A stretch of 64,000 nt of DNA, taken from contig JALHMC010000001.1 of assembly GCA_022844225.1 (NCBI GenBank), positions 186,001 to 250,000 on the forward strand, in the 5' to 3' direction. The stretch is from Hyphomicrobiaceae bacterium (lineage in GTDB: Bacteria > Pseudomonadota > Alphaproteobacteria > Rhizobiales > Hyphomicrobiaceae). The translations under genes and the position numbers were made by a program. Positions 9,381 to 18,092 of this stretch are shown one piece after another (position 1 is the first letter of the stretch; the number at the start of each line of letters is the position of its first letter). The notes below the pieces were generated by a model, which saw only the letters and a program-made list of their open reading frames with translations, had not been told where the DNA came from and made no database searches.

Positions 9381-10340
9381 TCAACACCCTTGCCGCTGTT
9401 TGAGCGCACGTGCCTTGACGCGCACATCGGCTGGCGCGTTCGGATGGCGGCTGTCGAGTTCAGCGAAAATGCCACAATCTTTCTGGCCCAGCTGCTCAAG
9501 GGATAAGGCGAGCTTCAACAGGCTGTTCGGCACCTTTGCTGACGTTTTGTGCTTCTCGATTACGGCCAGGAACGCTTGCCCCGCAGGCCTGTAACGTCGT
9601 TGAACATAAAGCGCCTCGCCGAGCCAGTATTGGGCGTCGGCGGCCAGCCTGTCGCTCGGATAGCGCCGCAAGAACTCGTCGAACGATGCTTCGGCTGCTC
9701 CATAGTCCTGTTGCAGCAGATACCCGTACGCCGTCTCATAGAGATCGCGAGGACTGCCCGCGCCGCCTGCGGCTGGAGGCAGCGCTGGCGACGCAGAGGC
9801 CGTTTGCGGTGTCTCGGTGCCGAGAATGCGTCCGATCGGATCGGGCCTCCCTTCCGGCGGTGAGACCGTCGTCGAGCCGAATCCGCCGGGTGCAGGGCCG
9901 ACGGATGGCGGTGCCGGTGCCGGTGCGAATGGAGCTGCATCCGTGCGTCGATTGCCGCTGAGCTGCCGGACCTGGGCGGACAGTTGCTCGAGTTGGGCTG
10001 TGAGGGCGCGAATCTGCGTCTCGAGGCTGTCAACTCGGGCTTGATCGACACCCCCGGTGGCGGGTGCCGAACCGCTGCGCAGCGTCGCCGCACCGCCGCC
10101 GCGACCCAAGGATTCAAGCGTGCCGACCACGACCTGCATATCGGCGAGTTGCTCCTCGAGGTGATCCACACGACCCTTGAGCTGCGAATCGACCGGCGTG
10201 GCCGCAGGGTTCGCGTCTTTCGTCGCCTTGGCACGAGGCTGGGTACGCGCTTGCGGCTCCTGCGCCACAGCCTCATTCTGCTGTGCGGAACCGCACAACG
10301 CGAGCGCGAGCGCGATAAGCCAGAGTCTCTGGATGCTCAT
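9381..10340 (-). CDS. cpoB: Tol-Pal accessory protein CpoB (YbgF)
   Basis: CpoB is periplasmic and links Tol-Pal-driven outer-membrane constriction to septal peptidoglycan synthesis. The 319-residue product has a signal peptide (MSIQRLWLIALALALCGSAQ). An N-terminal coiled coil spans roughly residues 50-125 (VDHLEEQLADMQVVVGTLE, then VDSLETQIRALTAQLEQL). A Pro/Ala/Gly-rich linker follows, then a C-terminal TPR domain from about 200 (YETAYGYLLQQDYGAAEASF, YWLGEALYVQRRY, PNSLLKLALSLEQLGQ). A GGAG lies 9 bases before the ATG. It sits between the OmpA-like gene and tilS on the same strand, and a 210-base gap upstream may hold its own promoter. Confidence 0.92.
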   Translation of the reverse strand: MSIQRLWLIALALALCGSAQQNEAVAQEPQARTQPRAKATKDANPAATPVDSQLKGRVDHLEEQLADMQVVVGTLESLGRGGGAATLRSGSAPATGGVDQARVDSLETQIRALTAQLEQLSAQVRQLSGNRRTDAAPFAPAPAPPSVGPAPGGFGSTTVSPPEGRPDPIGRILGTETPQTASASPALPPAAGGAGSPRDLYETAYGYLLQQDYGAAEASFDEFLRRYPSDRLAADAQYWLGEALYVQRRYRPAGQAFLAVIEKHKTSAKVPNSLLKLALSLEQLGQKDCGIFAELDSRHPNAPADVRVKARALKQRQGC

Positions 10341-10550
10341 CGAAGCTCACTCCGGTTGCTTGGCGCAGACGCGCTGATCGCTTCGTCCATGTAATACGTG
10401 ACCTGCGGATGCCGCCTCGCGTGTGCAGCGCCAATGCCGTCGGCGTGTTCCGGGCGACATCCTCGCGGCGCTGCGAGCATCCCGCTAAGTGACCTCTGCG
10501 ACTGGCCCTTGTCAATCGCACGCCCGCCAGCACGCACAGCTCAGAGCCAA

Positions 10551-11624
10551 TCAGTTGCCGGGGGTGCGTAATGTCCGACTCGGTACGGTCGCCAGGGCCG
10601 GCTCCTCGGGACCGCGTCGTATGTCGCTGCCATCACCAGCGCCGCCGATGCGAACCACGACTCTGCGATTCTGGGCGGCGCACTCCGGTGCCTGGCATAT
10701 GGCGATCGGTCGATCCCGTCCGTAGGCGTAGATGATTATGCGATCGGGGCCTACCCCCTGCTCAACGAGGAGAGCCGCCACAGCCTCGGCCCGCTTCTGC
10801 GAAAGCTCGGTATCGCGCTCATGATTCGTTCGGTGGTCGTCGGCGTGGGCTTCAACGACGACCGGCAAGTCGGAATGTCGTCCGAGCCAGCGTGCCTGAC
10901 CGGCAATGACGGCCCGAGCCCGGCTTCCCAGGTCGCTGCTCGTTTCTGCGAAGAAGACCCTGTCACCGGCGGCTGTCTGGAACTCGAGCGCCAGCATCTG
11001 GAGACGACGCTGGTCCTGCAACTGAAGTCGCTGTCGACTGACAGCTTCGTCCTGTCCGGGTCGAACCGAACGAGGTCCAGCAGCGTCTCGGCCTGCTCGC
11101 GATCGCTCATCGTTGTCGCTGAGCTGCGCGGGAGGGTCGCCGCGTCTCGCTCCCCGCGACTCGGCCTCGGGTGATGCCCTTCCGCGCGATCCGCGGCCTG
11201 CACCGAACATCGCCAAGAGGCGCTCGCGTGCGCGATCTGCCGCAGGTGTTTCAGCGTAGGTTTCAATGAGAACCTCGAGCCGACGCCGAGCCAGCATGAC
11301 GTCTCCTTGCTCAAGAGCGTCACTCGCGTCGACGAGTATCCCTGCGGCCGACCGCTGACGCTCGACCGGTTCGGATTCTTCCGCCTCACCGGTGCGCTTG
11401 TCCGAGATATCCAGTCTCGACGGCCATCCGACGCCCCGCTCTGACCCTTGCGCGCGCGGTGGTTCCGAAACCTGAGCAACGCCTGTGGTCACCTGCAGCA
11501 CGAGCAGGAGGCCGAGCAGTGCGCCACAGGCAAGGCGCCCACTCCTGCCCTCGCTCCGGATGCGGCTCGCATCGAGCGTGACTTCGGAGTATCTGCCGGC
11601 ATTCCTCAAGCCATCCGCCGCCAT
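10551..11624 (-). CDS. OmpA-family protein, Pal paralogue with degenerate motif
   Basis: This 357-residue protein has a hydrophobic export segment at about residues 32-51 (LACGALLGLLLVLQVTTGVAQ) without a lipobox. A central region rich in Arg, Glu, Gly and Ser follows (about 60-210). A C-terminal OmpA-type peptidoglycan-binding domain starts at about residue 225. The tail YGRDRPIAICQAPECAAQNRRV closely parallels Pal's YGKERPVAVCNDISCWSQNRR, including both cysteines. Pal's GHADERGT is changed to AHADDHRT, but the binding Asp and the Arg of KRAEAV remain. It probably arose by duplication of the neighbouring pal and binds the cell wall without a lipid anchor. A terminator upstream separates it from pal, so it probably has its own promoter. 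Confidence 0.82.
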   Translation of the reverse strand: MAADGLRNAGRYSEVTLDASRIRSEGRSGRLACGALLGLLLVLQVTTGVAQVSEPPRAQGSERGVGWPSRLDISDKRTGEAEESEPVERQRSAAGILVDASDALEQGDVMLARRRLEVLIETYAETPAADRARERLLAMFGAGRGSRGRASPEAESRGARRGDPPAQLSDNDERSRAGRDAAGPRSVRPGQDEAVSRQRLQLQDQRRLQMLALEFQTAAGDRVFFAETSSDLGSRARAVIAGQARWLGRHSDLPVVVEAHADDHRTNHERDTELSQKRAEAVAALLVEQGVGPDRIIIYAYGRDRPIAICQAPECAAQNRRVVVRIGGAGDGSDIRRGPEEPALATVPSRTLRTPGN

Positions 11625-11744
11625 TGCACCGGTCCCGCCGCGTCTAAGCTAAGGCTCACCTATCCTTTGACATTGGGGCGCATTTTTGTTGGCGGATCTG
11701 TGATCCGGGCCAAGCCAACAGGAAGCATTACACTCTTTGGTCGT

Positions 11745-11781
11745 CTCAAAAACAAACGAGGCCGGCTTATGCGCCGACCTC
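11745..11781 (-). terminator. intrinsic terminator of pal
   Basis: On the minus strand GAGGTCGGC pairs with GCCGGCCTC (one G-U pair) around GCATAA. It is followed by GTTTGTTTTTG. It begins about 32 bases after the pal stop codon and separates pal from the OmpA-like paralogue. Confidence 0.85.
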
Positions 11782-11812
11782 GATCCTGCTCCAGTAATTC
11801 TGTGGCGTCTGC

Positions 11813-12340
11813 TTACGACCCGACGCCCCTGCTGTTCAATACCGTTTGAGCTCTCCGGTTCTGCGACCAGCAGGAGATGTCGTTGCAGACCGCGACCGGT
11901 CGCTCCTTACCGTAGGAGATCGTACGTATCCGGGCGCTACTGACACCGTTGCGAGCCAGGAAGCTCTTGACCGACTCTGCGCGCTTTGCGCCGAGGCCTA
12001 TGTTGTACTCGCGCGTCCCGCGCTCGTCGGCATGACCCTCGATCGTGATCGTATACTGCGAATACTGCTGCAGCCAACGTGCCTGACCGGCCAACGTCTG
12101 TTGGGCTTCGGGTGACAGATCGGTCGCATCAGTCGAGAAGTAGACGATATCGCCTACATTCTGCGCAAAATCCTGCGATGAACCCGGCTTTGCTGTTCCG
12201 CGCGAACTCCCCAACCCTCCAGGGCCGAGGCGTACGTCGTCCGGCTTCGGATTCTGATTGGCGCACGCTCCGGCGCCGAACGCCAATAGGCCCACAATGA
12301 AGATGCGCGTCAGCACCCGGCTTCCCCTCCGCTCGCTCAT
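11813..12340 (-). CDS. pal: peptidoglycan-associated lipoprotein Pal
   Basis: Pal anchors the outer membrane to peptidoglycan and works with TolB and TolA during cell constriction. The 175-residue precursor has a lipoprotein signal (RIFIVGLLAFGAGAC) with lipidated Cys at about residue 26, then a short linker. The OmpA-type domain carries the classic EGHADERGTREYN diaminopimelate-binding motif and GAKRAESVK. Two further cysteines (VCNDISC) sit near the C-terminus. In many alphaproteobacteria pal follows tolB directly; here two very small lipoprotein genes lie between them. A terminator closes the gene. Confidence 0.96.
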   Translation of the reverse strand: MSERRGSRVLTRIFIVGLLAFGAGACANQNPKPDDVRLGPGGLGSSRGTAKPGSSQDFAQNVGDIVYFSTDATDLSPEAQQTLAGQARWLQQYSQYTITIEGHADERGTREYNIGLGAKRAESVKSFLARNGVSSARIRTISYGKERPVAVCNDISCWSQNRRAQTVLNSRGVGS

Positions 12341-12651
12341 GCTAACCCCCTTGTCGGCGCCTCGGGCCGCGCCGCCATCGCCGCAACGACCCGTATGGCC
12401 TGCTTACGGAATGGCCAGATCAACGACTGATTAATCACAGCCACCGTGCAAAATTATGGCCTGTCCTTGGCCAAACAGCGGTCTGGCAGGATCGGTTCAA
12501 GGAAGCAACCCGTTCGACACGGCAATCCCCAAGCCAATCAAAGGACGAATTCAGACTGAAACGAAAGAAGCCGCCCTTATCTGGACGGCCTCTCTCAACT
12601 CAAGACGCTTCGCGACAGCAGCTGCCGCATTACTCTTGCACAAGGCAACCC
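12341..12651. other. intergenic region upstream of pal
   Basis: This 311-base stretch contains the terminator of the small lipoprotein genes and, by position, the pal promoter. I see no coding sequence; the track ORFs here are shadows or antisense to the small lipoproteins. Confidence 0.5.
12560..12591 (-). terminator. intrinsic terminator after the small lipoprotein pair
   Basis: On the minus strand AGGCCGTCC pairs with GGGCGGCTT (9 bp, two wobble pairs) around AGATAA. It is followed by CTTTCGTTTC. It lies about 60 bases after the stop of the second small lipoprotein. Confidence 0.65.
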
Positions 12652-12780
12652 TTAGCGGGAAACCTGCTGCTGCACGGCGACATCCGCGCCGAGCTTCATG
12701 GGCTCGTGGCCCACTTCCTTGCGGCAAGCGCCGAGGGCGACAGCAGCAAGGACCGTTGCAAGAACGATAGCGCCTTTCAT
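12652..12780 (-). CDS. 42-residue lipoprotein with HEPMKLGADV motif (second of a tandem pair)
   Basis: The gene is too short for the ORF track. The translation starts MKGAIVLATVLAAVALGAC and continues RKEVGHEPMKLGADV, ending QQQVSR. AGGAG lies 6 bases before the ATG. The hydrophobic signal with LGAC gives a likely lipidated Cys at residue 19, so the mature lipopeptide has only 24 residues. It resembles entericidin-type mini-lipoproteins in architecture, but I do not recognise the family. It shares the HEPMKLGADV core with the gene immediately upstream, so the two are tandem duplicates. It sits between tolB and pal on the same strand and ends at an intrinsic terminator. Function is unknown; an envelope role is suggested by the lipobox and the neighbours. 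Confidence 0.82.
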   Translation of the reverse strand: MKGAIVLATVLAAVALGACRKEVGHEPMKLGADVAVQQQVSR

Positions 12781-12817
12781 TGTATTCTCCTTTTGCCCTG
12801 CAGGGCAGCACGACTTG

Positions 12818-12955
12818 TTAGCGAGCAACCTGGATGGTCGCTGGAACGTCAGCGCCGAGCTTCATCGGCTCGTGATATTCCTCGCGACGGCACGCCGAAA
12901 CTGCGACCGTGGCCAGGATCGTCGCGAGGACGATGGCACTCTTGACAGCGTTCAT
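12818..12955 (-). CDS. 45-residue lipoprotein with HEPMKLGADV motif (first of a tandem pair)
   Basis: The gene is too short for the ORF track. The translation starts MNAVKSAIVLATILATVAVS, then ACRREEYHEPMKLGADV, ending ATIQVAR. AGGAG lies 7 bases before the ATG. The lipobox-like VSAC places the lipidated Cys at residue 22, leaving a mature peptide of 24 residues, the same size as its neighbour. Signal peptides and the CR(K/R)E...HEPMKLGADV block align between the two, with a 37-base gap separating the genes. It lies 268 bases downstream of tolB. The conservation of the mature part argues that it is translated. Confidence 0.82.
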   Translation of the reverse strand: MNAVKSAIVLATILATVAVSACRREEYHEPMKLGADVPATIQVAR

Positions 12956-13223
12956 GTTCTCTCTCCTAGAGCTAGTTCGGCAATCGCCTGTTTGGGGTAT
13001 CCCCGTGCACCCTGCAGATCAAGAAGTGTGGCCAGTATCACCAGCTTTTCCACCGCTTGCGATGCGAAAATACAACGAAGAGGCCCCGCTCAGGTAACGC
13101 TCCAGAAGGCCGGATGACGCCTACATCATGTACGCGAAAACGCCGGTTTCACGGGCCTTTGAGCTCGGGAACCGATGCACGCGAAAGTAGGTGGAAGGCG
13201 TTAATGCCGCGTTAAACGTCGTG

Positions 13224-14585
13224 CTACTTCAGGAGCGGCGACCAGGCGGGGTCGGAGGCGAATGAGGGCGTCCGAACGACTCGCTCGTTGTGGCCGGTGA
13301 TGTCGACGGAAAGGAGCTGCGGGCCTCCAGTGGCGCCGGCCTGCTCGCGGAAGAACATGAGGAAGCGTCCATTCGGGGCCCACGTGGGACCCTCGTTATG
13401 GAAACCGTCGCTGAGGACCCGCTCACCCGTACCATCGATGCGCATGACACCGATAAGAAAACGCCCGCCGAGTTGCTTCGTGAACGCGATGTGGTCCCCG
13501 CGCGGGGACCACACGGGGGTAGAATACCTGCCGTCACCGTTGCTCAACCGGCGGGCGCCTCCGCCTTCCGACGACATGACGTAGAGCTGCTGCGTGCCCT
13601 CGCGGTCCGATTCGAAGACGATCTGGCGGCCGTCGGGTGCATAGCATGGGCCTGTATCGATCGACTGCGGGTTGGTGAGTCGCCGCATTTGCCGGGAGCG
13701 CAGGTCCATCTCGAGTAGTCCGCTCACCCCGCCTTCGCCTTGGCTCATGACAATGCGCTGGCCATCCGGCGAGAACCGAGGTGCGAACGACATGCCGGGA
13801 AAGTCGCCCACGACTTGACGCTGACCGGTCTCAATATTCATGAGCACCACGCGGGGTTCCCCCCGCGTATAGGTCATGTAGGTGATTTCCTGGCTGGTCG
13901 GGCTGAAGCGAGGCGTGATCACCAGCTCCTGACCGTTGCTGAGGTAGCGCACGCCTGCGCCGTCCTGGTCCATCAGCGCCAGCCTCTTGATGCGCTTCTG
14001 TTTGGGCCCTGTCTCGTCGATAAAAACGATGCGCGTGTCGAAATACCCCTTCTCGAGCGTCAGCTTCTCCCAGACTTGGTCGGCCACGATGTGGGCGATC
14101 CGCCGCCAGCTTTGGGCCGAGGTCGATAGCTGCTGGCCCGTGAGTTGCTTGCCGAGCAGCACGTCCCAAAGCCGAAACTCGGTGCGAACGCGGCCATCGC
14201 CGGTCCGGGCGACCCGGCCGACGACAAGCGCCTCGGCGCCTACCGATCGCCAATCGGCAAAGCGCGGTGCAATGTTGATGTCGCCGATGCGCTCGATGAA
14301 CGAGCGCGAATCGAGCGGCTGAAACAGCCCGGAACTCTGCAGGTCGGCCGCGATGATATTGGCCACCTCCTGCCCGAGCTGCGGGTCGTCCGACAGAAAG
14401 GGCGGAATGGCGATCGGTCGCGGTCGCAGGTTCGCCTGGTCGACATCGACCTCGAGTGGCCCAGATCCCGGAGCACGGCCCTGCGCTTGCGCGGCGCGGC
14501 CCTGAGCCAAGACCGACATCGCAGGCAGACCGCTGACCAAGGCGGCACCTAAAGACAGGCGCAAGGCATCGCGACGGGTTGGCAC
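13224..14585 (-). CDS. tolB: Tol-Pal system translocation protein TolB
   Basis: TolB is the periplasmic beta-propeller that shuttles between Pal and TolA. The N-terminal domain (about residues 45-190) is followed by repeated propeller strands, for example [49 protein letters not shown] and [13 protein letters not shown]. The track ORF begins at a TTG at 14627. I prefer the GTG at 14585, which has GAGGAAG upstream and gives 453 residues starting with [12 protein letters not shown]. That sequence resembles a twin-arginine signal followed by a hydrophobic stretch ending VLAQ. Unusually, tolQRA are not adjacent but lie 13.7 kb away on the other strand. Confidence 0.95.
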   Translation of the reverse strand: MPTRRDALRLSLGAALVSGLPAMSVLAQGRAAQAQGRAPGSGPLEVDVDQANLRPRPIAIPPFLSDDPQLGQEVANIIAADLQSSGLFQPLDSRSFIERIGDINIAPRFADWRSVGAEALVVGRVARTGDGRVRTEFRLWDVLLGKQLTGQQLSTSAQSWRRIAHIVADQVWEKLTLEKGYFDTRIVFIDETGPKQKRIKRLALMDQDGAGVRYLSNGQELVITPRFSPTSQEITYMTYTRGEPRVVLMNIETGQRQVVGDFPGMSFAPRFSPDGQRIVMSQGEGGVSGLLEMDLRSRQMRRLTNPQSIDTGPCYAPDGRQIVFESDREGTQQLYVMSSEGGGARRLSNGDGRYSTPVWSPRGDHIAFTKQLGGRFLIGVMRIDGTGERVLSDGFHNEGPTWAPNGRFLMFFREQAGATGGPQLLSVDITGHNERVVRTPSFASDPAWSPLLK

Positions 14586-14707
14586 CGGCTTCCTCTTCTC
14601 AAAATGCGCACAATGGTGGCCGGACAAGGCCCACCGCTTGATCGGGTGTCAAGGTGTCGAAAATTGGGTGCCGTCGACCAAGACCGTACCGACAGCTTTT
14701 TTTGCCA

Positions 14708-15589
14708 TCAGGCACTCGGCATGGTCCGCGCTGCCTCGGAGGCAGCAAAGACGTCGAGCGCCGCGGAGTCCACCGCAATCGAAGTACCTCCAGCAACCAG
14801 GCTCACACCGTTCCTGCGGGCCTCGAGGGCGCGATCGAGACGCACAAGAGCGAGTGCGCGCGTGCCGTCGACGGAGCCCACGCGCCCGATGACCGCGTCG
14901 CCGGCCATCACTTCGCTACCTTTGGCGAGAGGGGCGTCGCCCTCGATCCGCACGACGCGCTTCCTCACGACCGTCTTGTGCTGCATGCGAGCCACGACCT
15001 CCTGCCCGACGAAGCAGCCCTTCACGAAGGAAACGCCAGCAAACCGATCGAATCCCGCTTCATGTGGGAAAGCATCACCGAGCGCATAATCGCGCCCTGC
15101 TTCGGGTACGCCCAGCGCAATGCGGTGCCGGTGGAAAGCGGCCTCCCCCTCGTCCACGGCTGCGAGCTTCATGGACATCTCTGGTGCCATGATCGCGCGA
15201 TATCCGAGCCCTTCAGCGCGCGGATCGGGATAGACAGTGGCGAGCGGCCAAGACGGCGCTGGTCCACCCCAGCTGGCGACGACGATGCGGCTCCCAGAGA
15301 GATCGTTGAGCGCGACCTTCGCGCGCAGGCGGTAGAGCGTCAGCCGCTTCACGAGATCCCCAGCGCCGGCTCGTGCGGTTTCCAGGAGATAACCATCGCC
15401 GTGTCGAGCGACGAAGAACTCGAACAAAATCTTGCCCTGCGGTGTGAGCAGCCCGGTGTGGATCGCAGGAACGGCATCTAGTTGGGCCATGTCGTTCGTG
15501 ATCAGGTTGTCGAGAAAGTCGCGCGAATCTTCGCCGCTCACCGACACGACACCTCGATCGGGCAACAGAGCTAGGTGGTTCGCGCTCAT
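14708..15589 (-). CDS. ygfZ: YgfZ/GcvT-like folate-binding protein
   Basis: YgfZ proteins bind tetrahydrofolate and support repair or assembly of iron-sulfur enzymes such as MiaB. The family signature KGCFVGQEVVARM, with the conserved Cys, is at about residues 195-207. The folate-binding GcvT-like fold begins with LPDRGVVSVSGEDSRDFLDNLITND. The track ORF extends to 16066, over pyrC on the other strand. The ATG at 15589 with GGAAGCG upstream gives a 293-residue protein of family length. It lies 122 bases upstream of tolB on the same strand and is divergent from the dihydroorotase-like gene. Confidence 0.9.
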   Translation of the reverse strand: MSANHLALLPDRGVVSVSGEDSRDFLDNLITNDMAQLDAVPAIHTGLLTPQGKILFEFFVARHGDGYLLETARAGAGDLVKRLTLYRLRAKVALNDLSGSRIVVASWGGPAPSWPLATVYPDPRAEGLGYRAIMAPEMSMKLAAVDEGEAAFHRHRIALGVPEAGRDYALGDAFPHEAGFDRFAGVSFVKGCFVGQEVVARMQHKTVVRKRVVRIEGDAPLAKGSEVMAGDAVIGRVGSVDGTRALALVRLDRALEARRNGVSLVAGGTSIAVDSAALDVFAASEAARTMPSA

Positions 15590-15709
15590 GATCGCTTCCT
15601 TCGCACTCGCAAAACGCCAGCGGAGCTTCTCTAGATGGTCGATATACGCTAATCCGGCATCCGAAACGTCACGCGCCGGGAAAGGCGCCAGCTGAGCGGG
15701 TTCGCGCAC

Positions 15710-17041
15710 ATGACCGACACCTATGATCTCCTCATCAAGGGCGCAACCGTCGTCAATCACGACGGCGAGGGCGTGCGCGATGTCGCCATCCGAGCCGGAC
15801 GCATTGCCGCCATCGGCCAACTCGGGAGCGCAAAGGCAGCCGAGGTGCTCGACGCACGAGGATTGCACGTGCTGCCCGGCGTGATCGACAGCCAAGTGCA
15901 CTTCCGCGAGCCGGGGCTCGAGCACAAGGAGGATCTGGCAACCGGCAGCCGTGCAGCCGTCATGGGTGGTGTCACGGCCGTTTTCGAGATGCCGAACACC
16001 AAGCCACTGACAACGGATGCGGCTGCGCTGGCGGATAAGGTACGCAGGGCGCGCGGCAGGATGCACTGCGATTTCGCCTTCTATGTCGGGGGCACGCGCG
16101 AGAACATCGCCGACATTCCGGCACTTGAAAAGCTCGAGGCCTCGGCCGGCATCAAGGTCTTCATGGGTGCCTCGACCGGCGACCTCCTCGTCGAGGACGA
16201 GCCTTCGCTCGACCGCATCATCGCGCAGCTCTCACGGCGGGCAGCCTTCCACTCCGAAGATGAAGCGCGACTTCGCGCCCGTGCCGACGTCCGGGAGCAC
16301 GGCAATCCCGCGACGCACCCCATTTGGCGTGACCCGGAAGCGGCAATGATTGCCACACGGCGACTGGTGGGCCTCGCCGAGAAGTACAGGAGACGTGTCC
16401 ACGTCCTCCACATCTCGACAGCCGACGAGATCAAATGGCTCCGTGACCACAAGGACTGGGCGAGCTGCGAGGTGACGCCGAATCACCTCACGCTCGTTGC
16501 TCCCGATTGTTACGAGCGGCTCGGCACCTTTGCGCAGATGAATCCACCCGTGCGCGACGAGACGCATCGACAAGGCATCTGGGCCGGAATCGCGGATGGA
16601 ACTGTCGACGTCCTAGGTTCCGACCATGCCCCGCACACGATCGAGGAGAAGCACCACCCCTATCCCGAGAGCCATTCGGGCATGACAGGCGTGCAGACGC
16701 TGGTACCGCTGATGCTCGATCACGTGAACGCGGGCCGCCTTTCGCTCGCCCGCCTCGTGGACCTCACCAGCGCGGGTGTACAACGACTATTCGGCATCAT
16801 CGGCAAAGGCCGTATCGCCGTCGGCTATGACGCCGACTTCACCATCGTCGACATGGGGCGAGCGGAGACGATCACCAACGGCTGGATCCAGTCGCGCTCC
16901 CAATGGACGCCCTATGACGGGATGAAGGTGAAAGGTTGGCCCGTCGGCACACTCGTTCGCGGACGCCGCGTCATGTGGCAAGGCGAGATCGAGAAGATTG
17001 CAGCCGGCGCTCCCGTGCGCTTCCTCGATGGCGCGGCCTGA
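15710..17041 (+). CDS. pyrC: dihydroorotase-like amidohydrolase with Gln in the first metal motif
   Basis: The 443-residue protein belongs to the class I dihydroorotase/allantoinase group, which closes or opens cyclic amides; pyrimidine synthesis is the likely pathway. Visible elements are EMPNTKPLT, FYVGGTREN, GIKVFMGAS (the carboxylated Lys), AFHSEDE, HVLHISTADE and LGSDHAPHT (metal Asp). The first metal motif, usually D-x-H-x-H, reads IDSQVHFREPG, so the first His is replaced by Gln. That may change metal content or activity. No pyrB or other pyrimidine gene is adjacent. Similar sequences are annotated as dihydroorotase in related bacteria as far as I remember, but I cannot confirm the substrate. 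Confidence 0.82.
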   Translation: MTDTYDLLIKGATVVNHDGEGVRDVAIRAGRIAAIGQLGSAKAAEVLDARGLHVLPGVIDSQVHFREPGLEHKEDLATGSRAAVMGGVTAVFEMPNTKPLTTDAAALADKVRRARGRMHCDFAFYVGGTRENIADIPALEKLEASAGIKVFMGASTGDLLVEDEPSLDRIIAQLSRRAAFHSEDEARLRARADVREHGNPATHPIWRDPEAAMIATRRLVGLAEKYRRRVHVLHISTADEIKWLRDHKDWASCEVTPNHLTLVAPDCYERLGTFAQMNPPVRDETHRQGIWAGIADGTVDVLGSDHAPHTIEEKHHPYPESHSGMTGVQTLVPLMLDHVNAGRLSLARLVDLTSAGVQRLFGIIGKGRIAVGYDADFTIVDMGRAETITNGWIQSRSQWTPYDGMKVKGWPVGTLVRGRRVMWQGEIEKIAAGAPVRFLDGAA

Positions 17042-17070
17042 GGCCGTCGCCATCGTCAAAGGTATCTAGG

Positions 17071-17880
17071 TCAACGCCGGCCAGCTTCCGCAGTACGCAG
17101 GCTCGAAACAACGACGACCTTGGTGCCGACGCCAACTCGGGCGGCCAAATCGATCACGTGGCCGTTCAGCATTCGGAAACAGCCCGACGACGAGGCACGA
17201 CCGATCGATTTCGCGTCATTGGTGCCGTGAATCCGATAGAGCGTGTTGCCAAGGTAGAGTGCCTTTGCGCCGAGCGGGTTACGGATGCCGCCAGTCATCT
17301 TCTCAGGCAGCTTGGGATCGCGCTCACGCATCTCGGCCGGCGGGTGCCAATCGGGCCACTCCGCTATGCGACTGATCTTCTCCTCGCCGGTCCACGAGAA
17401 CCCCTCGCGGCCGACGGATATCGGGTAGCGTAATGCCGAACCGGCGGCCTCGACGAGCAGGAGCTGACGTCCGGCCGTGTCGATGAGGATCGTGCCAGGT
17501 CCGTGCGCACTGCGGAAACTGATACGCTCCGGCCCGAGCGGCTCGATGTCCGGACGGGCACCTCCACTCATGAGCTTCGGCGCCTGTTCAAAGCCGTCCC
17601 GGTCGTAGCTCGACCGCCGACGTGGCTCGTAGTCGTCATCTCTGTCGTAGTAGCGCCGTCGATCCTCGTACGGATCGTAATAGCGGCTCGGCGGCACGCG
17701 ATAACCCCACAAACTTGGTGCCGGCTCGTAATAACTCCGCTCCCGGTAATAGTTGCCTCGTGGCCGTGGCTCGTCCCAGCGCCAGCTTTGCGCCTCGGCA
17801 GGTACAGCAGTCATGATCAACGTCGCGGGCATCGCTGCCAGGAGCGTTGGCATCAGACTGAGAAAAATCATTCTCTTCAT
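17071..17880 (-). CDS. L,D-transpeptidase (YkuD/ErfK family), Tyr/Arg-rich linker
   Basis: This periplasmic cell-wall enzyme probably makes 3-3 cross-links or attaches proteins to peptidoglycan. The 269-residue precursor has a signal peptide ending AEAQ at about residue 31. A linker extremely rich in Tyr, Arg and Asp spans about 35-95 (YYDPYEDRRRYYDRDDDYE). The YkuD domain has the catalytic motif HGTNDAKSIGRASSSGCFRM near residues 218-237. GGGAG lies 9 bases before the ATG. It converges with pyrC across a 29-base gap. The next gene is a close paralogue with an almost identical catalytic domain but a different linker. Confidence 0.9.
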   Translation of the reverse strand: MKRMIFLSLMPTLLAAMPATLIMTAVPAEAQSWRWDEPRPRGNYYRERSYYEPAPSLWGYRVPPSRYYDPYEDRRRYYDRDDDYEPRRRSSYDRDGFEQAPKLMSGGARPDIEPLGPERISFRSAHGPGTILIDTAGRQLLLVEAAGSALRYPISVGREGFSWTGEEKISRIAEWPDWHPPAEMRERDPKLPEKMTGGIRNPLGAKALYLGNTLYRIHGTNDAKSIGRASSSGCFRMLNGHVIDLAARVGVGTKVVVVSSLRTAEAGRR

Positions 17881-18092
17881 GGCGTTCTACTCCCTGCCTC
17901 ACAGATATGGGGCGAACTCCGCGAATTTGAAGTCCCCGGTTCGAGTTTCGTTAGCAGTCCTTCGCCCTTTACCGGCTCACCGATGGCGACGACCGTGGCA
18001 TGGTCATGGCGGCGCCGGCCAATGACATTGGCGAGAGGACTGAGACGCTAAGTGAGACTGGGATGCGGGACCGCTGTTCGAGCCCCCGACGG

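Noticed and set aside
12551-12811. 86-residue minus-strand ORF over the first small lipoprotein
   Set aside because: It is in another frame (Arg/Cys-rich). The real frame is the 42-residue lipoprotein with RBS and lipobox.
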